Shown: positions 43,060 to 55,401 of the stretch, one piece after another
Layout: every line of letters starts with the position of its first letter
Position numbering within the stretch: position 1 is the first letter of the stretch
Assembly (NCBI GenBank): GCA_023548195.1
Contig: JAJHZJ010000013.1
Span: 3,171,001-3,235,000 of the forward strand
Length of the DNA: 64,000 nucleotides
Direction: 5' to 3'
Origin: Bettongia penicillata ogilbyi
Taxonomy: Eukaryota; Chordata; Mammalia; Diprotodontia; Potoroidae
Notes under the pieces: generated by a model
Told to the model about the DNA's origin: nothing
Database searches by the model: none
Seen by the model: only the letters and a program-made list of their open reading frames with translations
Program-made: the position numbers and the translations under genes

Positions 43060-43335
43060 AGAGCTACTGTGGTGTAGTAGAGAGAGAACTGTCCTCAGAG
43101 CCAGGAAGACTTGGGTTTAGATCCTGCTTCTGACTCAGCTGTGTGGCCCTGAGCAAGTCACTTAACTTCCCAGTCCCCCTAGGAATTTTTTTTGACCATA
43201 AATTATAGAGAAGGTGCTGACCTGCTTTGGTGGAAGGAGTTTCCCAATCTGGGAGTTCCCTATACCAATGAAACCATGGTCCTCATCCCTAAGGAGCTCA
43301 TATTCTAATAGGAAAGACAAGGCATAAATCAGGTT
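43060..43335 (+). repeat. CORE-SINE with an alternative 3' half
   Basis: Normal head and CORE ('ctgtgtggccctgagcaag'), then a different tail: 'aattatagagaaggtgctgac', 'ggagtttcccaatctgggag', 'ttccctataccaatgaaacc'. The same tail recurs at 45439 and 47935. Confidence 0.75.
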
Positions 43336-43864
43336 TCTAATGAAAAGGTCCTGTGGTCTTAAGGTGTGATACAGTGCAGATAGTAATACATTTTCTTTAA
43401 TGTCGCTTTCACTGATTAAAAAAAAATATATCCATTTCTGATGTTGGATCATTTGACAAAACCAAGGACTATGATAGTGAAACCCTGTGGTTACTGAGAA
43501 GACTAGTTCTTCAGCCCCCACAGAAGCATTGGCAGGTTATATCTCCACAAGAGTTCATTCCCTGAAAGTTGGCTTCAAGGGCTGGGCTGGGAAGTAGGAC
43601 CAACGGTATGGGTGGTGCTGCCCTTCTGTGGGCTCCTGGACTTTCATCAGAGGTGTTTAGTTGTTGATGTTGCTAAGGGTGAGAATGGTGGGTTCTTCAT
43701 CACAAAGATTGTTCCTTTCAGTAATGGCTTTGGGAGCCAGAATGAGAGCTGGGCCATGGTTAAGTGCATGTACATACCTACATGCGTAACTATTGCATAA
43801 CTATATAGTGCTTGCTAGGGAAAAGAAAAAAACAACCTCTGAGCTCTAGTATTTATATATCTAG
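43336..43864. other. Unique interval, no gene seen
   Basis: A 119-codon frame on the minus strand (43162-43521) starts inside the preceding SINE and has no domain. Nothing else. Confidence 0.4.
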
Positions 43865-43945
43865 ATGCAGATACATAGAACTTCAGAAGACATTTAGTCC
43901 ATCCCCTTCATTTTACAGATAAGGAAACTGAGGTACAGTGGGTAT
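43865..43945 (-). repeat. MIR-type SINE fragment
   Basis: 'cattttacagataaggaaac' core, followed by a short TATC-rich simple stretch (43950-44020). Confidence 0.65.
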
Positions 43946-44106
43946 TTATCTCTACCTATATCTATCTCTAGCTACCTCTATCTATTTATATCTATCAATG
44001 GTTAGCTATAGGTAGATAGATAGCAGAAGTCAGTACCTATTTTGCTTTTTTTCTTGGCAAATACTTATTGTTCTAGGGACTGTTTTTTCTTATCTGTTAA
44101 ACTGTT

Positions 44107-44343
44107 TGTGTTTGGTTTTTTTTTCAGTTGTTTTGGTTCTTTGTGACCCCATTTGGGGATTTCTTGGGAAGATACTGGAGTAGTTTGCCTTTTCCTTTTC
44201 TAGTTTACTTTACACATGAGGAAACTGAAGCAAATGGGGTTAAGTGACTTGCTCAGAGTCACATAGCTATTAAGTGTCTGAAGCTAGATTTCGATTCAGG
44301 AAGCCAAAATTCAATTCCTGAGTCCAGGCTTGGGCTCCCGTCA
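44107..44343 (-). repeat. MAR1/WSINE-type CORE-SINE
   Basis: 'tctttgtgaccccatttggg', 'gatactggagtagtttgcc', 'gttaagtgacttgctcagag'. The head is truncated. Confidence 0.8.
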
Positions 44344-44689
44344 GATCCTTTCAGTTCTCCTCTATGATCCTGTTTGCATTCCCCAGTGAGGAAACCCACT
44401 TAGAGTTATAAAATTCTAAGAAGCGCTTGTGTCCTTCTACACGTAAGAAGCAGGATCTTGGAAAGCATAGAAAGGGAATGGCAGTAGTTACGGTCTAAAA
44501 GGCCCTACAGCCGCACTTCCTTTCCCTTCTTTCTGCCAGAACGCCTGCTTTAAAGACTGCCAATGGCCTTGGCTGGACCTTTTTCCAGAGTTCACTCTGG
44601 GCTGCATTTATCTCAGCAAACCCCTCCAAGAGAGGCTTTCAAGACTTGAACAGGGGATAGGCTTTCCTCACCCCCCATATCTCAGATTG

Positions 44690-45010
44690 AAGTTTTCACC
44701 GTCCAATCCCCACGCTCGCCTTCCTCATCTCTGCCTCCTGACATTCCTGGCCTCCTTCATTTCTCACCTAAAATCTCACCTTCTGCAGGAAGCCTTTCTC
44801 AGTCCCTCTTAATTCCAGTGCCATCTCTCTCTTGATTAGTTCCTATTTTTTCTGTATATAGCTTGTTTGTACATAGTTATTTGCATATTGTCTCCCCCAT
44901 CAGAGCATTATTAGTTCCTCAAAGCAAGAACTATTTTTGTCTTTCTTTGTATCCCTAGAACTTAGCATAGGATCTGGCACGCAGTAGGTGTTTAATAAAC
45001 ATATACCAAC
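44690..45010 (+). repeat. L2-like 3' end
   Basis: 'caccttctgcaggaagcctt', 'cttgtttgtacatagttatt', 'atcctagaacttagcat'-like block and 'gcagtaggtgtttaataaac': the classical L2 terminal order. Confidence 0.75.
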
Positions 45011-45016
45011 TGACTA

Positions 45017-45436
45017 CAGTTATCTCTTCACATCATGACTTTCCCTATCATGGTTTTGATATATTGCAGGTTGGCATAAAAAATTAAAAGGGAATTTTGG
45101 GGGAGTTTTGCAGAGGTCTCAAATGACATGCAGAGTCCAGCAGATGACACAGAAAAAGTTTAGAAACTCAGAATTGCATGGAATATGTTTTTATAAAATA
45201 ATGTAGTATATTATAACTATATTACTTATGTAATCACATAACATATTATATGACATAGTTATAATATCAACCCAAATTTTATAATAAGGTACTGTAAACA
45301 TCTTACAAAAGACAAAGAAAAAATTCAGATTTATTCTTTGGTGTAAAGGAAGGGCCAAAAAATTTTACACAGATTTTCCAAATTTGGATGGGTGGGTGCC
45401 ATGCCTCTAACCTCTGTCATGTGAAAGGGACAACTG
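45017..45436. mobile_element. TA-flanked MITE, copy A
   Basis: Terminal inverted repeats: 'cagttatctcttcacatcat' at the left, and the reverse complement of 'tgtcatgtgaaagggacaactg' at the right, each next to TA (45015-45016, 45437-45438). Internal blocks 'ggccagcagatgacacaga'-like and 'agggccaaaaaattt' recur in copy B at 55077. The TA flank and termini suggest a non-autonomous Tc1/mariner or pogo-type element. No transposase. Confidence 0.8.
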
Positions 45437-45438
45437 TA

Positions 45439-45690
45439 GATTAGGTGGACTAGAGAGATAGTGGAGTGGAATGGAGAGAGTGCTGACTCCCCAGCCAAGA
45501 TGATCTAGGCTCAAGTCCAGCCATGGACCCATACTTATCCGAGGAAAGTCACTTAGCTTCTCAATGTCCCAGTCAATTCTCCATGACTGCGTTTCAGAAA
45601 GAATGCTCACCTACATGAGCAGAGAGAGTTTCCTCATCCAGTAGTTCCTTAAACCAATAAAATTATAGATCCAGTTGTTACCTTTTTCCT
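45439..45690 (+). repeat. CORE-SINE with an alternative 3' half
   Basis: Head 'ggtggactagagagatagtgg', core, then 'gagagtttcctcatccag', 'agttccttaaaccaataaaat'. Same tail type as 43060-43335. Confidence 0.65.
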
Positions 45691-46127
45691 ATGAACTAGA
45701 GACCTCTGTGGTCCCTTCCAACTCTGAGATTTCAGTTATCTGTCATTCTGTGTGTGTATGTGAACCCTTACACCTTACTCTTCATCTTTTCTCATAATCC
45801 TAAAACACTTCTAGCTGTTTGTGTGTGTTTAATATCAGATAAATGTATGCTTTTATATTTTAGATCAACAGAATTTTTACACACACATATTTAGTGGTCA
45901 TTTATCTTGACCCATAACAGCTGGAAATCTCAAACAACCAAGGTGTTTTTCCCTTAAGTTCTGTGATTGATGTTTATAATGAAGACCCTGAGGTGATGTA
46001 AGTTTCTGAAGTTGACTTTTAAATCATCAAAGAAACACTCAAGCTAAGTATCATTTTAGGGTTCATTTGTTTTATTGTTTTCTGATAATCTGCTATTTTG
46101 TCATTTTGCTTGTTATCTAATGAGAAG

Positions 46128-46272
46128 TGGGAAAAAGTGATGGAAAGAGTCACCAGATTTAGACTTGGGAGACTTGGGTTTGAGCCCTGCCCTTGCCTCT
46201 TCCTAGTTGTGTGACTTTGGGTAAGCCATTTATTATCTATGGGCCTCTGTTTTCCTACCTATAAAATGAAGG
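46128..46272 (+). repeat. MIR-type SINE
   Basis: 'agttgtgtgactttgggtaag', 'gcctctgttttcctacctat'. Confidence 0.75.
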
Positions 46273-46275
46273 CTA

Positions 46276-46520
46276 TGTAGGTGCAGCAGATAGCATACTG
46301 GAACTGGAGTGAGAAAGATGAGCTGAAATCCTGTCTTGGACACTTATTAGCTGTGCTACCCTGGGAAAGCCACTTAACCTCTGTCTGCCTCAGTTTCCTC
46401 ATCTATGAATTAGTGATATTAACAGCCCCTTTACCAAGGGTTGTTAGAATAAAATAAGATAATATTGCAAAGTGCTTTGTTAATCTTTAAATCCTATATA
46501 AAGGTTCTTAGATGTTGTCT
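46276..46520 (+). repeat. THER-type SINE
   Basis: 'gtaggtgcagcagatagcat' head, 'ctgcctcagtttcctcatctatg', tail 'aataaaataagataatattgc'. Head-to-tail with the preceding MIR. Confidence 0.8.
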
Positions 46521-46734
46521 AAGATTCCCTCCTTACCTAATATTCTATGATGTTGATAATTTCCATTTAGCCAGATGATTAATGTAGGTAGAATTAATAT
46601 TTTTCCAGCATTCTGTGTTAATAGGAATTTATTGTATTAAGATTTGTCTCCCCCCTCCACAATAGAAGTTAAACTTCTTAAATATCATCAGAGATCTAAT
46701 TGAGAGGTCAGGATTAATTCACTTTAACCCCAGA

Positions 46735-46960
46735 GTTGTGTCTTGAGGAAAAGTATTTCAAGTGGTAGAGGCATGGAGGTAATCTTCCAGGTATGGGAAC
46801 TGACTTGCCATAATGCATGCAAGCAGAAGAGGGCAGGGCAAGATTGGGAGACTGCTGGCTGCAAAGTAGCATCTGTAAAGGAGAGTAATGTGAAATCCTA
46901 TTGGAAAGGAAGGTGGGAGCCAAGTCATGAAAGGTCTTCAATGCCAGACTGAGTTGTCAC
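46735..46960 (-). repeat. Old L2-like fragment
   Basis: 'gcatggaggtaatcttccag', 'gccaagtcatgaaaggtcttc' resemble the antisense L2-type body. Confidence 0.35.
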
Positions 46961-47379
46961 CTTTTTTTTATGCCGAACTTCAGAAGAAGAGGGTGCTGTC
47001 GCAATGTTTGCACCTGCCAGCACCTTGCTGCCTCAGGCAGTAGAAGAATATGGACACAAAATAGTTTAGAACATATAGCAATTAAAGGAAAAGAATTTTA
47101 TTTAAGCTTTATTTATTTTGGTAGGCAGGGAGTTTGGGAGTCAGATTTTGAAGAGCTTTGCCCACTAAGAAAAGCAATTTTATCTTTCATTTAATTTTGG
47201 TAGACAATAGCAATCTATAGAGGAGTGATATAGAGTAATGCATTAGGGAGATTATCCAGGAAATATAGTGTGAAGGATTGGCTGGAAAAGGGATAGATTG
47301 GAAACAGAGTGCCTTTCAAAAAAATAAAAATTCAACTTTTTTTAAAAGCACTTTAGGAAACAGCCTATAATTATATTCT
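46961..47379. other. Unique interval, no gene seen
   Basis: AT-rich. Nothing recognised beyond possible L2-like debris. Confidence 0.35.
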
Positions 47380-47640
47380 GTGGTGGTGTAGTAGATAGAG
47401 CGCCAAGGCTGGCATTGGGAAGACTCATCTTGCTGACTTAAAATCAGGCCTCAGACACTTATTAGCTGTGTGACCCTGGACAAGGCACTTAACCTTTTTT
47501 GCCTCAGTTTCCTCATCTGTAAAATGAATCAAAGAAGGAAATCACAAATCAGTCTTTGCTAAGAATCTTTGCTAAGAAAACTCCAAATGGAGTAGCAAAG
47601 AGTCAGAAACAACTGAAAATGACTCAACAGCAGCAACAAA
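47380..47640 (+). repeat. MAR1/WSINE-type CORE-SINE
   Basis: 'tgtggtggtgtagtagatag' head, 'tgtgaccctggacaaggcac', tail 'ctaagaaaactccaaatgg', ending in 'gactcaacagcagcaacaaa'. Confidence 0.85.
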
Positions 47641-47689
47641 AGGCTGAAAGAACTTTTCAGAGTTATGTAGTCCAAATGCCAGTCTCTGA

Positions 47690-47845
47690 GACAAGAAACT
47701 CTGGCATTAAATTGGGTCAAATTTCCTCATCTGTAAAGGTGGTAATAATGGCACCTACCATCCAGGGTTGTTGTAAAGATCAAATGAGACAGTATTTGTA
47801 AAATACTTTGTAAACCTTAAAACACTATATAATGTTCTTAGATGT
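47690..47845 (+). repeat. THER-type SINE tail
   Basis: 'tttcctcatctgtaaaggtg', 'gttgttgtaaagatcaaatg', 'gtaaaatactttgtaaacc'. No head. Confidence 0.7.
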
Positions 47846-47934
47846 TTTCTAAAATCTCATCCTTTTCTCATATTTTATGATGTTGGTAAATCCCAATTAA
47901 CTAGATAGTTAATGTAGACAGAACAATTATTTCT

Positions 47935-48065
47935 CCTATGAGACATACTGGCTGTATGGCACTGAACTAAGTACAAATCTTCTTGGTGCCTCCAAGATTC
48001 TTAAGTTTTAGAGTACAGATCTGTTTTAGTGGAAGTTTCCTACCTCAGTGAAATCACAAGCCTAG
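47935..48065 (+). repeat. Alternative CORE-SINE tail, third copy
   Basis: 'cagatctgttttagtggaag', 'tttcctacctcagtgaaatc', 'acaagcctagtcc' parallel the tails at 43060 and 45439. Confidence 0.5.
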
Positions 48066-49051
48066 TCCTGTTACTGGTCGAAATTTGACATTTTGCATGT
48101 GAGGAAACCAAGCTTCATGAAGGGAAAGTAATTGATTCAAGGTCATATACTGAGTATCAGAGCTAGTCTTAGAATAAAAATCTCCAGTTCATTGTTCTTT
48201 CTGCAATATCACACTGCCTCTTTTGTGTACTTGTTACTGTCTTTGGATGAAGGGTTCATATCTTCCATAAGTTTGGTTAGAGCAACTGAAGAAGACCCTT
48301 GCAGACACAAGCATAGAGTAAATGCCAGTCCACTATAGTCTTACTATTTCCTCCAGGTCTTTTGCAAACAAACTAAGGTAGAAAAATAACTGTACCCAGA
48401 TTCTGAACCAAGCCCTTGGTATATTGTTGGAATTGGAGTGCCTGGTTGGTCATATCCTATGAGAACAGTTTGTTTCCTACAAGATTGAGTGTGCAAAGTA
48501 CACCGATTTATTAGATATCAAACCCATAGGACTTTTTTGTAGACTATGAAAGAAATTCATGAAGTCAAGAGAAGTCTTTTGGGTTTTAGCTTACTGATTT
48601 TCCAGTGCCATTTATGAAATAAGGAAAATTAGATATCTGGATGAGACTTCTTAAACTTTATCAATAAAGTTGCATTTTTATTGTTTTTAAGTGGAAAGCC
48701 TCTGATTGGTTTATAATGCTAAATACTCTTGGAATATTGATGCAAATGAACATTGTATCTCATATTCTCTTAACTTTTCAATTTTGTGACTGTAAAGATT
48801 TTATATGCTATAGAACATCATTTGTAAAAGTCTACCTCTTCCTTTCTCAGGCCTTCATCAATGATGTCTTCAATGTATGTGTAGATTATTATATTAAATG
48901 TTTTGTAGAATTATGAAAGTAGGCATGTGGATTAGTAATTAATATTTCAGTTGTCTTTTTGTTATTAATAAGGCCAAAGATTTTTAAAAAAATTTTTAGT
49001 ATCCTCTTCTCTTTTTGATGCATTTGAGAATCATCCCCTCAACATTCTAAA

Positions 49052-49080
49052 GATCATCATCATCATCATCATCATCATCA
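49052..49080. repeat. (ATC)n microsatellite
   Basis: About nine perfect 'atc' units. Confidence 0.9.
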
Positions 49081-49639
49081 GTGGCATATGTTTGGTGAAA
49101 TCACTTGCCCTTTTCATGTTTTTTTATTAGTTCCATTTCTACTTTCTTATTATGGACTGTGAGATTACAATCTAGACATGATGGGTTCATCCTCACTAAT
49201 AGAGGGGGAAAAGAATTTCTTGACCAGATCTTTTGCATTTCTTTTTATCTGTCTGTTGTCCTCCAAATTTCATCCTTAAATGTCCTCACAACGATCAGGC
49301 TTTAGTGTCATCTTGCTTGGTCTTCTACAAGCTTATTTTTCCCTCTATTGAATCATGCCTATTTTCCTCCACGAGATTTTAAAATCAAATTTATATTATA
49401 TCAGCATTTCCATGTCTTTCTGCCTGGCAAAAAGGTAAATTCTTTCTGCCAAAAGAAGCTCTTTTCTCTTTTGATTCCCTCCTTATGTCAATTGAGTTGC
49501 ACAAATCAAACATTCTTAAGAATGGTGAGTCTGTTTTGAAACCTGTTCTTTTATCCACTTCCAATTTTTCAACCTCAACAACTTGTTTGAATAGATCAGA
49601 TTGGAGTTGCCTCAATTATATATCATGTTGTTTCATTTC

Positions 49640-49641
49640 TT

Positions 49642-49688
<47 letters not shown>
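49640..49688. repeat. (CT)n(CA)n microsatellite
   Basis: 'ctctctctctctct' passes directly into 'acacacacacacacac'. Confidence 0.9.
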
Positions 49689-49691
<3 letters not shown>

Positions 49692-49850
49692 ATTTAACAA
49701 AGTAGTAACAAAACTGTTCTATCACTTTCTACACTTCTTTTTTATTCTGTGCATTTTTAAAATGTTTTCATGATATTCTTTTCTTTCTTATTTATCACTA
49801 CCCACTAATCGGTGGTGTATTGGTAAATGTTTAATGATTAACTAAGGCAA

Positions 49851-52020
49851 ACAAACAAACAACTCCAAACCTGTACTTGGCAAAAACACTTTTCTTATTT
49901 ACTATAGTAATATCAAGTATCCCTTCCCCTCCTTCTCCCAAAGAGTCATCCTATATGACAAACAGTATTTTTTAGAGAGGGAGACAAAGCAGCACAACTG
50001 ATTGACACAATGAAAAAATCTAAAGACATATAAAATGTTTAATACTTGTAGTCCTCCCACCTCTACCAAGGGGTAAGTTGTAGATGTTTTCTCATATCTC
50101 TTTATTTGAATCTCACTTGATTCTAAACAATTTTGGTTACATTTACTTTTCTTTTTTTGGGAGGGGGGTGTCGTTCTTTCCACTTACTTCATTGTAGTCA
50201 CTGTATATTTTTTTCCTTGGCTCTGCTTATTTCACTCTATTAGTTCATATAGATCATTACATGTCTCTCTACATTCATTAAACATATAATTTCTTACAGC
50301 ACAGTAGAAGTCCATAATTTATGGGCATATCTACTTTGTTTCCAATTCTTAGGTATCATAAAAAGTGCAACCATAAATGTTTTGAAGGTTATGGGGATTT
50401 CCTTTTAATTGATGGCTTCCTTGTGGTAATTTATTCACTTTATTTGTATGATTAAGATTGCTTTCCAAAATGATTGTACAATTTTACAGTTCCACAACAA
50501 TGCATTTCTGTGCCTATCCTTTTATAGCCCCTCTAACATTGACTGTTGCCATTTTTTGTGATTTTTTTTGTGCCAATTTTCAGGTTGTCAGGTGAAAACT
50601 CAGGGTTGTCTTAGTTTCATTTTCTCTTTTTATTCATAATTTGAAGCATTCTTGTGGTTATGAGCACTTTGAAATTCTTCTGAGAACTGTTTGTTCATAT
50701 TATTTGACTATTGGGGAATGGCTATTAGTTATATATGCACACATATATGCGTATGTGTATGTGTGTTGTTTATATTATCTTGGATACCAATCCCTCGTCA
50801 GAGAAATTTAATACAAAGATTTTTTTGTTTCATTTGACCACTTCCCCCTTTATCCTAAATGCATTATTTTTTTCTGTGCAGAAGTTTTTCAATTTCAAGT
50901 TATCAAAATTATATATTTTATCTTTTTGTAATTGCCTCTATCTTTTGTCTGGTTAAGGGCATGTCTCCTATGTATAGCTAGGTGAAGTATTTGGATGTTT
51001 TTCTTCTAATTTTTTTTATATTGTAGTTTTTAGCATTAAAATTTTGTATACATTTAGAATGTATTGTAGAATTCAGTGTAAGGTATTTGTCCAAGACTAA
51101 TACCTGACAGACTGCTTTTTATTTTACCCAGAAGATTTTATCAAATAGAGTTTTTTCCAAAGTCATTTATATTTTCTGCTTTCTCAAACACTAGATTATC
51201 AAACTTTATTGTTTCTGAATCTCCCTTGTCTAATTTGTTCCATCAGTCTGTCTCTTTATTCTTTAATCAATAGCAGATGATTTTGATGACTACTGTTTAT
51301 GAAATAGTTTGAGGTCTGGAAGTATTGTTCACTCTTTGTCTTCTTTTTATCATTTCACTTGATATCTAGATCTTTTATTTTTACAAATGAATTTTGTTAC
51401 TATTTTATCAAGTTCTGTAGAGTATCTCCTTGATAACTGGACCGATATAGCATTAAAGTTATGTTATTTTTGGTAGTATTGTCATTTTTATTACATGATC
51501 ATGACCAGTCCTTGAGCATTAAATATTCTCCCATTAATCTTTGTTATTCTTTATTTCTTTAAGGATCACTTTGTAATTGAATCTATACAAGTGTTTTGTA
51601 TGCTTTGGGACATTGATCCCCAGATATTTTCTGCATTTTGTAGTTACTTGGAGTGAAATTTCCTTTTTATTATTGTATCTGGTGTTTTCTTACTATTATA
51701 TAGAAATGCTGTGGATTTTTAAAGGATTTATTTTATAGCTTGATGAAGCTATTATCTTAATTTGTGTCTTTGCTGATTCCCTGTAATTTCTCAAGTAAAC
51801 CATCCTATCATCAGCCAACATGGATAGTTTTATCTCCTCTTTGCCTATTTTTATTCCTTTAATTTCTTTTTCTTGTCTTACTGCTGCTAGCATTTCTAGA
51901 ACCATATCAAATTATAGTGGGAAGAATGGGTATCCTTGCTTCCTTCTTGTATTTATTGGAGGATATTCTAGTGTATCTGTACTGCATATGATTCTTACTT
52001 TTGGTAATAAATGTTTTTAA
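49851..52020 (-). mobile_element. L1 LINE, ORF2 part and 3' region, degraded
   Basis: Antisense L1. The minus-strand frame 51696-51905 carries the reverse transcriptase block [21 protein letters not shown], in which LADD replaces FADD. 'tttgtttccaattcttaggt' and 'ggctctgcttatttcactct' mark the 3' region. Stops throughout, no endonuclease domain. Confidence 0.8.
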
Positions 52021-52049
52021 CAATATTTTTAAAAAAGTCCCTTTATGTC

Positions 52050-53070
52050 TATGCTTTGTTAGGTTTTAGCATATTAGCCAATCTGATAGGTGTGATTAGG
52101 CCTTTATCAGAGATACTAGTTGCAAAATTTCCTCTCAATTTTCTGCTTCCTTTTTAATTTTGATTGCATTGGTTTTGTGCAAAAACTTACTCATTTTATA
52201 TGATCAAAATTATCCATTTTACATTTTGTAACTCTCTGTTATTTTCTTTGGTCCTAAATTCTTCCCTTATCCATATATGTGACAGGTAGACTATCCCTTG
52301 ATCTTCTAATTTGCTTGCGGTGCCACCCTTAATGTCTAAATCATGTACCCATTTTGACCTTATCTTGATATATGGTGGGAGATGTTGATCAATACCTAAT
52401 TTCTGCCATACTGTTTTCCAGTTGTTTTTGTCAAATAATGAATTTTTTATTCCAAAAGATACTATGATCATTTACTGTGATATAATGTGCACCTAATCTA
52501 TTCCACTGATCCATCACTCTATTTCTTAGCATGTACCAGATTGTTTTGACAATTGCCATTTTATAATATGGTTTGAGATTTGGTATGGCTAGACCATCTT
52601 CCTTTATGTTTTTTCATTGATTGCCTTGATATCCATGACCTTTTGTTCTTCTAGATGAATTTTGTTGTTATTTTTTCCTAGTTCTGTAAAAATAATTTTG
52701 GATTGTTTGATTGATATGACACTGAACAAATAGATTAATTTAAGTAGAATTGTCATTTTTACTACATTGGCTCAGTCTACCCATGAACATTTAATATTTT
52801 TCTAGCTGTTTGAATCTGACTTTATTTGTGTACAAAGAGTATTGTAATTGTGTCTATAGTTCCTGGGTTTGTCTGGGCAGGTAGGCTCCCAAGTATTTTA
52901 CATTGTTTACAGTTACTTTAAATGGAATTTTTCTTTATCTCTTGCTGCTGGACTTTGTTGGTGATATATAGAAATGCTGATCATTTATTTGGGGGATCCT
53001 TTCCTTCTGTAATTTGTCCTCCTTGGGACACATACCTATGAGGAGAATGACTAGATCAAAGGACATACTA
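52050..53070 (-). mobile_element. L1 LINE, ORF2 C-terminal part, degraded
   Basis: Second antisense L1 piece, abutting the previous one and repeating its more 3' sequence, so it is a separate insertion. Minus-strand 52196-52471 encodes the WVHDLDIKGGTASKLEDQGI-type C-terminal region. The stretch parallels 25,090-26,220. Stops throughout. Confidence 0.75.
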
Positions 53071-53700
53071 TAGGACTTCTAGTTAGAAATGTCCAAAAAG
53101 CAGTCAGTTGTGTAGGACTTTAGAGCTCAAGAGGAAAACTAGACTTGGATATATATATCTATATCTGGCAGTTATCTGCATAAAGATGATGGTTGAATCC
53201 TTAGAAGCTGATGAGAACATCTTGCAGGAGAAGAAATGATGGTCCAAGAATGATCTTTGGTTAGAGGACATCCATAGATGGGGTATGGATATAAATCACT
53301 GATAATGCAATAATGAAAGAAAGAGCATCAAGGATCATAGGGACCAAGAGGGAAGACTATCATAAAATTCTCATTTGTTCACTTAAAGCAAGTTTTCTTA
53401 GGCCCAAGATTGAACTTTCACTGCTTTACTTATAACTTTACTAATCACAAGGTTTTCATATCATGGAAGATAGAATTTCTTGGTATAAAAATATCTATAA
53501 AAAGAATGTTATTGAAAATTGTCTCTTGTTGTTTTCTCTTCTCTGCTGTACCTTAAGACAGTAACCTAGTTTCTCTGCCCCTTGCCCCGAATATAACACT
53601 GTAGAGGAGGATGAAAACTTAGCAACAAAGAATCATAAAAATCATCAGTGGGGGAATTTGGGGAAGTATTCTCTTGTCCCTTGCAATTATCAATTATTCA
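53071..53700. other. Unique interval, no gene seen
   Basis: No recognised repeat or exon. Confidence 0.45.
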
Positions 53701-53701
53701 A

Positions 53702-54060
53702 TCAAAAATTATTTATTGAGTGCTTACTATGTGCCAGGTACGTAGGGGCAGCAAGGTGGCACAGTGGATACAGTGATGAGCCTGGAATCAGGAAGACTCA
53801 TTTTCCTGGGTTCAAATCTGATCTCTGACACTTACTAGCTGTGTGACCCTGGGCAAGTCACTTAATCCTGTTTGCCTCAGTTTCTTCATATGTAAAATGA
53901 GCTAGTGAAGGAAATGGCAAACTTCTGCAGTATCTATGCAAAGAAAACCCCAAATGGGGCCACAGGAAAAATGACTTAGCAACAATAAAGGCAGCATGCT
54001 AAGTGCTAACCATATAACCAAAGACAAAATAGCCTTTGCCCTCACATCACATTGCGATCA
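53702..54060 (-). repeat. L2-like 3' end split by a SINE
   Basis: 'ttattgagtgcttactatgtgccaggta' before 53743 and 'catgctaagtgctaacc' after 53990 are adjacent in L2. The SINE lies between. Confidence 0.65.
53745..53987 (+). repeat. MAR1/WSINE-type CORE-SINE, well preserved
   Basis: Shows the tRNA-derived RNA polymerase III boxes clearly: A box 'tggcacagtgg' (53757-53767) and B box 'ggttcaaatc' (53809-53818). Then CORE 'gtgtgaccctgggcaagtc' and tail 'agaaaaccccaaatggggcc'. Confidence 0.9.
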
Positions 54061-54479
54061 GAGAGTCAACATGTAAATAATGAAGTGGTGTCCAGGTAAA
54101 CCAACATGGAACTCTCAAGACTCACTCTCAAGAATCACTCTAGTGATTCATTTACTTCTAAAGTTCTACTTCTCTTTCTTCTCAGGTCTGCCATCCCTCC
54201 CATGAAGTCTACCAGCAGTTCTTTGCTGTTCACCATATGAGATTCCAGTTTCTCAGCTTAGCCATCAATGTACCACCACCAACTATCTCCTAGTGATGCC
54301 CCATCTCAAAATGTTTTCTCATTCCTTTCCACACTAGCTTCTGTATGATAGCCAACCTGATTCATTGTTTTCGATGAAAACAATCCAACAGAGATTATTC
54401 TTCATCCGTACCATGTCACTTTTCTTCTGTCCTTCTAAAATTTATTATTAATGAACCTGCAAGTATTTAATGACTCCCC

Positions 54480-54965
54480 CCCCCCAGGGCCAGTACTCTT
54501 CTTGGTATTTCAATGAATGCAAGGGAAGTGAAAGATGTGGTCACTCACATTCAGGAAACAGTCAGAAGACTCTATTGCTAAAACGTTTGGTACGGGCCAT
54601 AAGAATGAAAAGCAATCTCAGAAAAGGTAGAGTTCAATGAGACTAGTTGTATTCCTAGATCAGTTGGGATTTGAAAGAGATCCTGAAAGATAAAAGACTT
54701 TTTAGAATGGTCAAAGAATGGAGTGAAGTCATTCCAGGTGAGAGAAACGACCTGTGCACAAAGGCCCAGAGCAAGAGTGACAGTATTGAGAATGTGGGAT
54801 CTTGAAGATATCGTTCTGAATGTAGAATTTGAGGATTAGTCATCAGAATTAAGATATGATGAATAGAAAGAAAAGCAATTGGATAGGGAGAATTGAGTCA
54901 TATTAAAGAAAGCCTTGAAGGCCAAGCAGAGGAGTTGAAATTTAAGATGATGAAAGGTTCTTTGT
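54480..54965 (-). repeat. Old L2-like fragment
   Basis: 'cattccaggtgagagaaacg', 'tgcacaaaggcccagagc', 'aaagccttgaaggccaagc': the extended antisense L2-type body. Confidence 0.5.
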
Positions 54966-55076
54966 AAGTTCTTGAGCAAGTATGATGAAAGTGGTGTTTT
55001 AATACCATGGTTTTTATAATGGTGTGCAGGGTGAATTTGGAAGGAAGAGAGAATGAAACTTTCCTGGAGGCAATTA

Positions 55077-55401
55077 TAGTTACGTCTTCCACATTGACTT
55101 TTCTCATCATGATTTCAATAGATCATGGATCAGTATGAGAAATTAAATGGGAATTATGGGGGAGTCTTATGCAAGCCACAGATGCCATGCAAAGGCCAGC
55201 AGATGACACAGAATAACTTTAGAAACTCACAAATGCATAAAATATATGTCAAGTATTATATAATATTAACATATTTTATCTTTTAATATCATAATTCAGA
55301 CTTCTTTTCTGGTATACAGGGAGGGCCAAAAAATTTATGTGTATTTTCCAGATTGCAGGGGAGCCCTGCTTCTAACCCCCAAGATGTGGGAGGGATAACT
55401 A
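55077..55401. mobile_element. TA-flanked MITE, copy B
   Basis: Shares termini and internal blocks with copy A (45017). Left 'tagttacgtcttccacat', right 'gatgtgggagggataacta', TA on both sides (55075-55076, 55402-55403). The inner stretches 'ggccagcagatgacacaga' and 'gagggccaaaaaattt' align. 95 bp shorter than copy A through internal indels. Confidence 0.78.

Larger units (their letters stand above)
48066..49850. other. Unique interval with two microsatellites
   Basis: No gene seen. An (ATC)n run lies at 49052-49080 and a (CT)n(CA)n run at 49640-49688. Short frames on both strands have no domain. Confidence 0.5.

Noticed and set aside
49052..49688. CRISPR-like regular repeats
   Set aside because: Pure microsatellites without spacers; vertebrate genome context.
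53757..53818. tRNA gene suggested by A and B boxes
   Set aside because: It is the tRNA-derived head of a SINE; no acceptor stem or complete cloverleaf.
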